Shown: in pieces, positions 15,053-20,447 of the stretch
How the letters are laid out: every line of letters begins with the position of its first letter
How positions within the stretch are numbered: the first letter of the stretch is position 1
Source of the DNA: an uncultured Oscillibacter sp.
GTDB lineage: Bacteria; Bacillota; Clostridia; Oscillospirales; Oscillospiraceae
Direction of reading: 5' to 3'
DNA: 20,447 nucleotides
Assembly: GCA_900550685.1 (NCBI GenBank)
Contig: URTS01000016.1
Location: forward strand, 1-20,447
Position numbers and translations under genes: made by a program
The notes under the pieces: model-generated
The model's input: the letters and a program-made list of their open reading frames with translations, nothing else
Databases searched by the model: none
Told to the model about the DNA's origin: nothing

Positions 15053-16315
15053 TCAGGACGCGGATTTCGGCGTCCACTTCACGCCCCGGTCCGGGCGCAC
15101 GTCCAAATTTATGATATCCCGGGCATCGTAGAACTGGCTGTACCAGCCGATGACCTTGTCGCTGCCCCGAAGGGTGGTGCCGTCGGGATGGAGCCGGTCA
15201 CAGATGACGGCGCAGATGTCGGTTTTGATTTTGGAATAAGAGCTGATGCCCACGGAGGCAAACACCCGGAAGCCCTGCTCCTGCAAGTATTTGAAGATGG
15301 GGCCGGTCTGCTGGACATCGTCCCCGTCAGGCCGGGCGCCATGGGGATAGTAAAGAATGGTGGTGGGGCCCACCAGACTGCCCACCTCGTCCAGCCAGCG
15401 CTTGGTGTCCGCCTGCACCCGTTCCAAAGAGGAGGAAGAGAGGTTGATATGGCCCCAGGTGTGGCTGCCAAAGGTCCAGCCGGTGCGCTTCAGCTCCGCA
15501 ATAATGGGCTTCACCGCCTCCCGCTCTTTCTGCCGGTTGGCTTCCAGTTCATCATTCCACACCTTGGTGTCCGTGTTGGTGCGGTAGCCCAGGATGCCCT
15601 GGTATCCGGTGAGGCTCAAGCTGCCCTTGGCGCCGAAGGGGGAGAAGTCGGGATGCTCCCGGACGAACTTGTCCAGAATGGTGATGGCGTCCAGATCCTG
15701 GGAGATGACCTCGTTGCCCTGGGGGTCTAGGCCGTAGCTCCAGATCAGGCCGTCGTCGCCGATGATGAGTTTGTAGGTGAAGCCGTCCTCGATCATATAA
15801 TCGTAGTAGTTCACATCGTCATAGGAAATGATAAGGGGCTTTTTGCCCTCGGGGATGTAGAGGGTGTTCCGCACCATCACCGGCTGGCCGCTGGCGTCGG
15901 TGCTTTCGCTCCACACGTCGTTGATGTCCACCAGCACATAGTCGTGGTCATAGACGCTTTGGAGAATTTTGTCGTACTCGTCCACCGTCACCATCCAGTC
16001 GTCGATGCCGTCGGACTGGCTGTCGCCGTCGAAGGCCAGCTCCGGATAGGCTACGATGGGGTGGAAGAACAGGTGCTCCACGATGCCGTCCCAGGCCACA
16101 TAGTTCACGCCGTCCACGGTGCCCCGGTCGATGGTGGGGGAGGAGATGGTATAGGGCTCCGGCTGGGGCTCCTCCGGCTCGGCGGAGGTGTCCGGGGTCT
16201 CCGCTTGGGCGGGATCGCCGTCCTGGGCCGGAGTGTCCGCGCTGTCCTTTTGGCCGCAGGCAACCAGGGAGCAGGTCATAAGAAGCGCCAGGAAAAGCGC
16301 AGTGATACGCCGCAT
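15053..16315 (-). CDS. Polysaccharide-deacetylase-like lipoprotein (NodB homology domain)
   Basis: This is a probable cell-surface carbohydrate esterase (CE4-like) of 420 residues. The signal peptide MRRITALFLALLMTCSLVAC has lipobox LVAC with lipidated C20. An acidic Pro/Glu linker follows (about 25-54). The metal-site motifs are ISYDDVNYYDYM (D166, D167; classical NodB has TFDDG), SHTWGH (H285, H289) and YYPHGARP (322-329). They are recognisable but variant, as in other clostridial members, so the substrate may not be peptidoglycan. I chose the ATG at 16315: AGAAAGGAC lies upstream and the signal peptide begins there. A longer frame to 16831 runs through a repeat element and spoVAE. Its 5' leader contains a MITE-like element between an extended -10 promoter and the ribosome site. 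Confidence 0.9.
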   Translation of the reverse strand: MRRITALFLALLMTCSLVACGQKDSADTPAQDGDPAQAETPDTSAEPEEPQPEPYTISSPTIDRGTVDGVNYVAWDGIVEHLFFHPIVAYPELAFDGDSQSDGIDDWMVTVDEYDKILQSVYDHDYVLVDINDVWSESTDASGQPVMVRNTLYIPEGKKPLIISYDDVNYYDYMIEDGFTYKLIIGDDGLIWSYGLDPQGNEVISQDLDAITILDKFVREHPDFSPFGAKGSLSLTGYQGILGYRTNTDTKVWNDELEANRQKEREAVKPIIAELKRTGWTFGSHTWGHINLSSSSLERVQADTKRWLDEVGSLVGPTTILYYPHGARPDGDDVQQTGPIFKYLQEQGFRVFASVGISSYSKIKTDICAVICDRLHPDGTTLRGSDKVIGWYSQFYDARDIINLDVRPDRGVKWTPKSAS

Positions 16316-16341
16316 AAGAAAAAGGTCCTTTCTGTCGAATA

Positions 16342-16615
16342 TACCATCAGTTGACAAGGACAAATACGGTTTTTCGGAGCGGAAACAGCGCATAACTTCG
16401 TTTTCCGCATTGCCGGGCGTTAGCCCGGCTGCTTCGTCAGCCTCGCCATGCCGCCGCTTCCCCTCCCGAAAAACTCCGAAGGACTTTCCGGCGTGGAAAA
16501 ATGGACACTGGCGCGGAAGAGGACGAAGGCTTGCTGGCGCAAGCCGAGGATGATGACAATGCCAGCGGTTATTTTTACCGCCGAAAAGCGTGTTTGCTCT
16601 TGTTAACTGATGGTA
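16342..16615. mobile_element. MITE-like element with about 35-bp terminal inverted repeats, flanked by TA
   Basis: The region 16344-16613 (270 bp) is bounded by imperfect inverted repeats of about 35 bp. The left end reads TACCATCAGTTGACAAG and the reverse complement of the right end reads TACCATCAGTTAACAAG. Similarity continues through CAAA, ACG and TTTTCGG. TA lies at each outer edge (16342-16343 and 16614-16615), as expected for an IS630/Tc1-mariner-type insertion. There is no coding frame with family features. Inside are perfect hairpins at 16413-16428 (CCGGGC-GTTA-GCCCGG) and 16528-16545 (GGCTTGC-TGGC-GCAAGCC). It fills most of the 400-base gap between the deacetylase and spoVAE genes. 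It was probably mobilised in trans; no transposase is present in the window. Confidence 0.7.
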
Positions 16616-16625
16616 GGATATATTC

Positions 16626-16634
16626 AGTATAGCA
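16626..16634 (-). promoter_or_regulatory. Extended -10 promoter upstream of the MITE-like element
   Basis: The minus strand reads TGC-TATACT with a TTTTC tract about 19 bases upstream. It points towards the deacetylase gene and lies just beyond the MITE, so the transcript would include the whole element as leader RNA. Confidence 0.5.
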
Positions 16635-16678
16635 GGGTCTCGGCAGAAAAGAAGAACAATTCGATGACAATTTTGCAG

Positions 16679-16708
16679 AAAACAGGAGCGGAAAACCGCT
16701 CCTGTTTT
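16679..16708 (-). terminator. Terminator of the spoVAD-spoVAE operon
   Basis: A 13-bp perfect stem (AAAACAGGAGCGG and its complement, four-base loop) has a T run on the minus strand. It starts seven bases after the spoVAE stop. Confidence 0.92.
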
Positions 16709-16715
16709 CATTGCG

Positions 16716-17072
16716 CTACCGTTTGTCGCCGGGTTTGAAGAGCAGGGCCATGATGACGGCGGAGACCACGGCGGCGGTGATGCCGCCGGCTGCGGCGGAA
16801 AGCCCCCCGGTGAGGACCCCCAGCCAGCCATCCTCCGCCACCGCCTTGGCCACGCCCTTGGCCAGAGCGTGGCCGAAGCCGGTCAGGGGGACCGTGGCCC
16901 CGGCGCCGCCCCAGTCAGCCAGGGGCTGGTACAGCCCTACGGCGCTGAGAAAAACGCCCGCCACCACATAGCCCGTCAGAATGCGGGCGGGGGTCAGCTG
17001 GGTGCGGTCAATGAGGATCTGCCCGACGGCGCAGAGGATGCCGCCGCAGAGAAACGCGTTGAGATATTCCAT
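16716..17072 (-). CDS. spoVAE: Stage V sporulation protein AE (SpoVAEb type)
   Basis: This small integral membrane protein of 118 residues is part of the SpoVA channel, which moves calcium-dipicolinate into the forespore and releases it at germination. The protein is hydrophobic throughout, with about four membrane segments. It carries family stretches: FLCGGILCAVGQILIDRTQLTPARILTGYV (about 7-36) and GGAGATVPLTGFGHALAKGV (about 55-74), followed by TGGLSAAAGGITAAVV. Length is normal. It starts six bases after the spoVAD stop, so the two are cotranscribed and probably translationally coupled, and a strong terminator follows. The related SpoVAC, normally encoded just before SpoVAD, is not next to this pair. 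Confidence 0.95.
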   Translation of the reverse strand: MEYLNAFLCGGILCAVGQILIDRTQLTPARILTGYVVAGVFLSAVGLYQPLADWGGAGATVPLTGFGHALAKGVAKAVAEDGWLGVLTGGLSAAAGGITAAVVSAVIMALLFKPGDKR

Positions 17073-17078
17073 GATGCC

Positions 17079-18092
17079 CTACCTTTCCGTGCTGACGCAC
17101 ACCAGATGGCAGATGCCGGGAATGGATTCCCCCTGAAAGCTGGAGGTGGGGGACAGCAGCGCCCCGGTGGGGGCAAACAGGATCCGGCGCCAGCGGCCCT
17201 GCTTCAAGCCGGTGAGGAGATAGCCGTTGAACACCGCGGCGGAGCAGCCGCAGCCGGAGCCTCCGGCGTGCATATCCTGCTTTTCCCGGTCATAGAGCAG
17301 CATGCCGCAGTCAAAATAGTTTTTCGTCATGTCGATGCCGTCCTGCCGGAAAAAGTCCGTGACGATGGCATGGCCCAGCTCCCCCAGGTCCCCTGTGAAA
17401 ATGGCGTCATAATCCGCAGGGGAGGTTTTCATGTCGGTGAAGAAGGCATGAAGAGTGTCGTAGGCGGCGGGGGCCATGGCGGCCCCCATGTTGTTGGGGT
17501 CGGTGATGCCCTTGTCCACGATCTTGCCGCAGGTGACGTGGGTGATATAGGGCCCCGGCCCCTGGGCGGAGAGAATGGTGCATCCGGCGGCGGTGGCGGT
17601 CCACTGGGCGGTGGGGGTCCGCTGATTGCCGTAGGGCACCGGCATCCGGTACTGCCGCTCGGCGGTGCAGAAGTGGGAGCTGGCCTGGGCAGCGGCCAGA
17701 CGGGCGAAGCCGCCGTCGATCAGCAGGGCGGCCAGGGCCAGGGATTCCCCCATGGTGGAGCAGGCGCCGTACAGCCCGAAGAAGGGAATGCCGAAGTCCC
17801 GCAGGCCGAAGGAGGAGCCGATGCACTGGTTCAGCAGGTCCCCGGCCAGCACGCAGTCCAGCTCTCCCGGCTTCAGCCCCGCCTGGTCCAGTGCCCGCTG
17901 CAAAACCCTTTTCTGCATGGCGGACTCCGCCTTTTCCCAGGTCTTTTCCCCGAAAAAGGAGTCCTCGCACAGCTCGTCAAAGTATTTTGCCAGAGGGCCC
18001 TGGCCCTCCATTCGCCCGCCGATGTTGGCGAAGGACAGCACCGAGGGCGGCGTCTGCAAGGCCGCCGTCCGCCGCCCGATCCGTTTGCTCAT
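17079..18092 (-). CDS. spoVAD: Stage V sporulation protein AD
   Basis: SpoVAD is the dipicolinic-acid-binding, thiolase-fold subunit of the SpoVA complex in the spore inner membrane. The 337-residue length is typical. It has family motifs: IGGRMEGQGPLAKYFD (24-39), the LAGDLLNQCIGSSF segment (82-95), FGLYGACSTMGESL (105-118) with C111 at the thiolase-like active-site position, TGDLGELGHAI and a Gly/Cys-rich GGSGCGCSA. The ATG is preceded by AGGGAGG. It forms an operon with spoVAE. A good sigma-G-type promoter lies 38 bases upstream, immediately after the lysR stop, so expression should be forespore-specific. In most Clostridia spoVAC precedes it; here a LysR gene with different codon use does. 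Confidence 0.97.
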   Translation of the reverse strand: MSKRIGRRTAALQTPPSVLSFANIGGRMEGQGPLAKYFDELCEDSFFGEKTWEKAESAMQKRVLQRALDQAGLKPGELDCVLAGDLLNQCIGSSFGLRDFGIPFFGLYGACSTMGESLALAALLIDGGFARLAAAQASSHFCTAERQYRMPVPYGNQRTPTAQWTATAAGCTILSAQGPGPYITHVTCGKIVDKGITDPNNMGAAMAPAAYDTLHAFFTDMKTSPADYDAIFTGDLGELGHAIVTDFFRQDGIDMTKNYFDCGMLLYDREKQDMHAGGSGCGCSAAVFNGYLLTGLKQGRWRRILFAPTGALLSPTSSFQGESIPGICHLVCVSTER

Positions 18093-18129
18093 GGAGCATC
18101 CTCCCTTTCATGGATCGCATTGATAGGGT

Positions 18130-18159
18130 CAGTATGCCCCCGGACGGGAAAATTATGAA
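18130..18159 (-). promoter_or_regulatory. Sigma-G-type (forespore) promoter of spoVAD-spoVAE
   Basis: On the minus strand, TTCATA (18154-18159) matches the sigma-G -35 consensus TGMATA at five of six positions. A 17-base spacer leads to CATACTG (18130-18136), which matches CATWMTA at six of seven. The consensus is from Bacillus. The position, 38 bases before a classic sigma-G target gene, supports the call. Confidence 0.7.
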
Positions 18160-18162
18160 AAA

Positions 18163-19062
18163 TTACAGGCCGCCCTCCAGGGCGGTGAGGAACCGGCCCA
18201 GGGCCGGGTTGGCGTTGCCGCTCTGCCAGGCGGCGATGATCTCTTCCTCCTCCCCCTCGCCCACGAGCGGGACGAAAACGAGGTTGTCGGCATTGTAAAG
18301 GCGGTCGGTGCAGTAGTCGGGCAGGAGCGAGATCCCCTCCTCCGCCGCAACCATCATCAAGATGCTTTCGGTGTCCGCCGAGCGGAAGAGAATGTTCGGC
18401 TTGTAGCCCGCCTCGGCGTAGCGCTGCATGAAAAAGGCGTCGCCATAGGAGTCGGGCGCGGCGTCGGGCGACATATATAAGATATTCTCCCCGCGCAGCT
18501 CTTGCCGCGTGAGCTGTCGGCGCTGCGCGAGCGGATGCCCCGCATAGAGTGCGACAACGAGCCGAGCCTTTTCGACCGTCTGAAACGTGACGCCCTCCTG
18601 TGTGCGCAGGTTTGTCGAGTCCCAAGTGAAGACGATGTCATACTCCTGATGGAGTAACCCCGCGGCCAGCACATCCGTCGAGCAGCGGTAGAACGAGATG
18701 AGCACGTTTCCGTTTTTCTGGTGGAAGTGGCGCATCAGGACCGAGAGGTCGCTGCGCTCGTAGCCGCGCACGTAGCCGACGCGCAGCGTGCCGGTCAGGC
18801 CCGTCGCCGCGTCATGCACGCGTTCCTGTGCGCGGCTCATGCGCTCTAAGATCGCTTTTGCGTCCAAAAGGAACGACTTTCCCGCGCTCGTCAGGCTCAC
18901 GGGGCGTGTGCTGCGGTCGAAGAGCTCGCAGCCGAGCGTCTGCTCAAGCTGCTGGATCTGCTGCGTCACCGCGGTCTGCGAGATGTAATACTGCTCCGCC
19001 GCCTTTGTGAAGCTCCGGTGCTCCGCGGCGGAGACAAAATAGCGTAGCTGATTGCGATTCAT
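18163..19062 (-). CDS. LysR-family transcriptional regulator
   Basis: This 299-residue LysR regulator has an N-terminal winged helix-turn-helix (about 3-62, LRYFVSAAEHRSFTKAAEQYYISQTAVTQQIQQLEQTLGCELFDR) and a two-lobed ligand-binding domain (about 90-295, starting LRVGYVRGYERSDL). Length is normal. It is divergent from a sodium-coupled transporter gene, and the shared 127-base region contains a LysR box, so it probably controls that transporter and itself. The co-inducer is unknown. By my count, arginine codons are 18 CGC, 4 CGG and 1 CGA, against a CGG preference in the genes to the left. The last 30 or so codons (18163 to about 18255) look more like the left-hand style. This is consistent with recent transfer or a junction. 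Confidence 0.93.
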   Translation of the reverse strand: MNRNQLRYFVSAAEHRSFTKAAEQYYISQTAVTQQIQQLEQTLGCELFDRSTRPVSLTSAGKSFLLDAKAILERMSRAQERVHDAATGLTGTLRVGYVRGYERSDLSVLMRHFHQKNGNVLISFYRCSTDVLAAGLLHQEYDIVFTWDSTNLRTQEGVTFQTVEKARLVVALYAGHPLAQRRQLTRQELRGENILYMSPDAAPDSYGDAFFMQRYAEAGYKPNILFRSADTESILMMVAAEEGISLLPDYCTDRLYNADNLVFVPLVGEGEEEEIIAAWQSGNANPALGRFLTALEGGL

Positions 19063-19081
19063 GTACTCATTTCCTCATAAC

Positions 19082-19096
19082 ATAAGTTTTGCTTAT
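19082..19096. promoter_or_regulatory. LysR-type binding site (T-N11-A) in the divergent control region
   Basis: ATAAG-TTTTG-CTTAT is a perfect 5-5-5 interrupted palindrome containing T-N11-A, the classic LysR recognition element. It overlaps the -10 of the lysR promoter and lies about 64 bases before the predicted start of the transporter transcript. That is the usual geometry for autorepression plus activation. Confidence 0.7.
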
Positions 19097-19124
19097 TATA
19101 TCATCCGATAATCGGTCTTGTAAA
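19095..19124 (-). promoter_or_regulatory. Sigma-A promoter of the LysR gene
   Basis: On the minus strand, TTTACA (19119-19124), an 18-base spacer and a perfect TATAAT (19095-19100) lie 32 bases before the lysR ATG. The LysR box overlaps the -10. Confidence 0.65.
19105..19115. promoter_or_regulatory. Palindrome CCGATAATCGG, possible second LysR contact site
   Basis: A perfect 11-bp palindrome lies between the LysR box and the transporter -35. Its position (about -43 from the predicted start) fits an activation-binding subsite. Assignment is by location only. Confidence 0.4.
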
Positions 19125-19146
19125 GCCCATCTTCCTGCGGTAAGAT
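19118..19146 (+). promoter_or_regulatory. Promoter of the SNF-family transporter gene
   Basis: TTGTAA (19118-19123), a 17-base spacer and TAAGAT (19141-19146) form a moderate promoter 43 bases before the ATG. It is weak enough to need activation by the adjacent LysR protein. Confidence 0.5.
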
Positions 19147-19189
19147 AAGCACATCGTTCATAAATCTTTTACAAATGAGGTCGATCAAC

Positions 19190-20447
19190 ATGAAACGCGA
19201 ATCGTTCCGCTCCCGCCTGGGCTTCCTGCTCGTCAGCGCGGGCTGCGCCATCGGCATCGGCAATGTCTGGCGCTTCCCCTATGTGACGGGCAAAAACGGC
19301 GGCGGCTATTTTGTTCTCTTTTACATTCTGTGCCTGCTCATCATGGGCGTTCCCGTGCTGACGATGGAGCTGGCCGTCGGCCGCGCGAGCCACAAGAGCG
19401 CGATCCTCGCCTACAAGACGCTCGAAAAGCCCAAGTCCAAGTGGCACATCCACGGCTGGTTCTGCCTGATCGGCTGCTACCTCTTGATGATGTACTACAC
19501 GACGGTCTCCGGCTGGATGGTGAGCTACTTTGGCAGGTTCCTGACCGGTAAGTTCTACTCCGGCATGCCCGCGGAGGACGCGTCCGCCGTGTTCGGCGAG
19601 CTGTTGGCCAATCCTGTTGAAATGGGCATTTTGGCGGTCGCCATCGTCATCGTCGGCTTTGTCGTCTGTTCGTTCGGTCTGCAAAAGGGTCTTGAGCGCG
19701 TATCCAAGGTCATGATGATCGCGCTGCTCGCGCTCATCCTCATTCTCGCCGGTCACAGCCTGACGCTCTCCGGCGCGGCAGAGGGCATGAAGTTCTATCT
19801 GCTCCCCTCGATGGATTCCATCCGCGAAAACGGCCTGCGCAGCCTCATCACCGACGCGATGAACCAAGCATTCTTCACGCTCTCTCTCGGCATTGCCGCG
19901 ATGGAAATCTTCGGCAGCTACATGTCCGATGACCACGCCCTCGCCGGTGAGTCCATCCGCATCTGCGCGCTCGATACGTTCGTTGCGCTCATGGCCGGTA
20001 CGATCATCTTCCCCGCATGCTTTTCCTACGGCGTTGCGCCCGAGCAGGGCCCGTCCCTCCTCTTCGTCACGCTGCCGCAGGTGTTCGTCAACATGGCGGG
20101 CGGCCGCTTCTGGGGCACGCTGTTCTTCCTCTTCATGATGTTTGCGAGCATGTCTACGGTACTGGCGGTATTTGAGAATATTCTCGCCGTCTGCATGGAT
20201 ACCTTCGGCTGGAGCCGCAAGAAGGCCGTGCTCATCAACGGCCTTATGCTGATGCTCCTGAGCCTTCCCTGCGTGTTCGGCTACAACATCTGGAGCGACT
20301 TCCACCCCATTCTCGGCAAGGACGTGCTCGACAGCGAGGACTTCCTCGTGAGCAACCTCCTGCTGCCCATCGGCTCTCTTGTCTACCTTCTGTTCTGCGT
20401 CACGAAGTGGGGCTGGGGCTTTGACAAGTACCTTGCTGAGGTCAACA
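19190..20447 (+). CDS. Sodium:neurotransmitter symporter (SNF/NSS family) transporter, 3' end outside window
   Basis: This is a sodium-coupled amino-acid-type symporter of the LeuT fold. The open frame runs from the ATG at 19190 to the window edge (419 residues); bacterial members have about 440-500, so only the C-terminal tail is missing. TM1 carries the hallmark SAGCAIGIGNVWRFPYVTGKNGGG (about 16-39), with the GNVWRFPY sodium and substrate site. TM6 to TM8 include TDAMNQAFFTLSLGIAAMEIFGSYM and FMMFASMSTVLAVFENILAV. The frame is strongly hydrophobic with about 11 predicted segments. The substrate is unknown; tryptophan, tyrosine or branched-chain amino acids are common in this branch. Arginine codons are nearly all CGC (11 of 12), like lysR and unlike the genes to the left. 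A GAGGT ribosome site precedes the start. Confidence 0.95.
   Translation, partial: MKRESFRSRLGFLLVSAGCAIGIGNVWRFPYVTGKNGGGYFVLFYILCLLIMGVPVLTMELAVGRASHKSAILAYKTLEKPKSKWHIHGWFCLIGCYLLMMYYTTVSGWMVSYFGRFLTGKFYSGMPAEDASAVFGELLANPVEMGILAVAIVIVGFVVCSFGLQKGLERVSKVMMIALLALILILAGHSLTLSGAAEGMKFYLLPSMDSIRENGLRSLITDAMNQAFFTLSLGIAAMEIFGSYMSDDHALAGESIRICALDTFVALMAGTIIFPACFSYGVAPEQGPSLLFVTLPQVFVNMAGGRFWGTLFFLFMMFASMSTVLAVFENILAVCMDTFGWSRKKAVLINGLMLMLLSLPCVFGYNIWSDFHPILGKDVLDSEDFLVSNLLLPIGSLVYLLFCVTKWGWGFDKYLAEVN

Noticed and set aside
16344..16613. CRISPR array or riboswitch in the 400-base gap before the deacetylase
   Set aside because: There are no regularly spaced direct repeats and no riboswitch core that I recognise. 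Terminal inverted repeats with TA borders explain the region better.
16316..16831. N-terminal extension of the deacetylase frame to 16831
   Set aside because: The extension crosses the MITE-like element and the end of spoVAE. The signal peptide and ribosome site fix the start at 16315.
19169..20305. 378-codon open frame antisense to the SNF transporter
   Set aside because: It is an Ala/Glu/His/Arg-rich antisense shadow of a recognisable transporter.

Overview
The window reads as part of the chromosome of a GC-rich, spore-forming Firmicute. It looks most like the Oscillospiraceae (Flavonifractor/Lawsonibacter/Oscillibacter-like gut Clostridia). The evidence is spoVAD-spoVAE with a sigma-G-type promoter, lipoprotein-rich envelope genes, strong GGAGG ribosome sites, heavy CGG/CTG codon use, and AT-rich promoters in otherwise GC-rich DNA. 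The taxonomic call is an inference, not a database result.

Left part (1-2.7 kb, minus strand): a fatty-acid initiation operon acpP-accB-accC-accD. It has a near-perfect sigma-A promoter (TTGACA-N17-TACAAT) and three TTTAATTAAA-like boxes spaced exactly 14 bp apart just after the presumed start. The accD reading frame begins normally with its zinc ribbon, then changes without a frameshift, near residue 110, into an internal part of a P-type cation ATPase. This is either an assembly chimera or a remarkable in-frame fusion. Middle left (2.7-6.7 kb): an RlmI-type rRNA methyltransferase (minus), an Amidase_3-SH3 protein without a signal peptide (plus), and rny, the membrane-tethered RNase Y (plus).

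Middle (6.7-12.8 kb, minus strand): a lipoprotein of unknown function, an XRE-type regulator with a multi-pass membrane domain and three direct repeats around its own promoter, then a likely three-gene oxidoreductase operon. That operon is a COG2509-type FAD protein, an iron-dependent alcohol dehydrogenase and a D-2-hydroxyacid dehydrogenase, bounded by a promoter at about 12.8 kb and a terminator at about 8.94 kb. Right middle (12.9-18.1 kb): HtrA-like membrane serine protease (plus), then on the minus strand cytidine deaminase, a polysaccharide-deacetylase-like lipoprotein whose 5' leader carries a 270-bp MITE-like element flanked by TA, and spoVAD-spoVAE.

Right end (18.16-20.45 kb): a LysR regulator and a divergent sodium:neurotransmitter-symporter-family transporter, which runs off the window. 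They share a 127-bp control region with a T-N11-A LysR box. These two genes use CGC arginine codons almost exclusively, whereas the neighbours prefer CGG. This points to foreign origin or to a second contig junction inside the 3' end of the LysR gene. I saw no rRNA, tRNA, CRISPR array, transposase or prophage.
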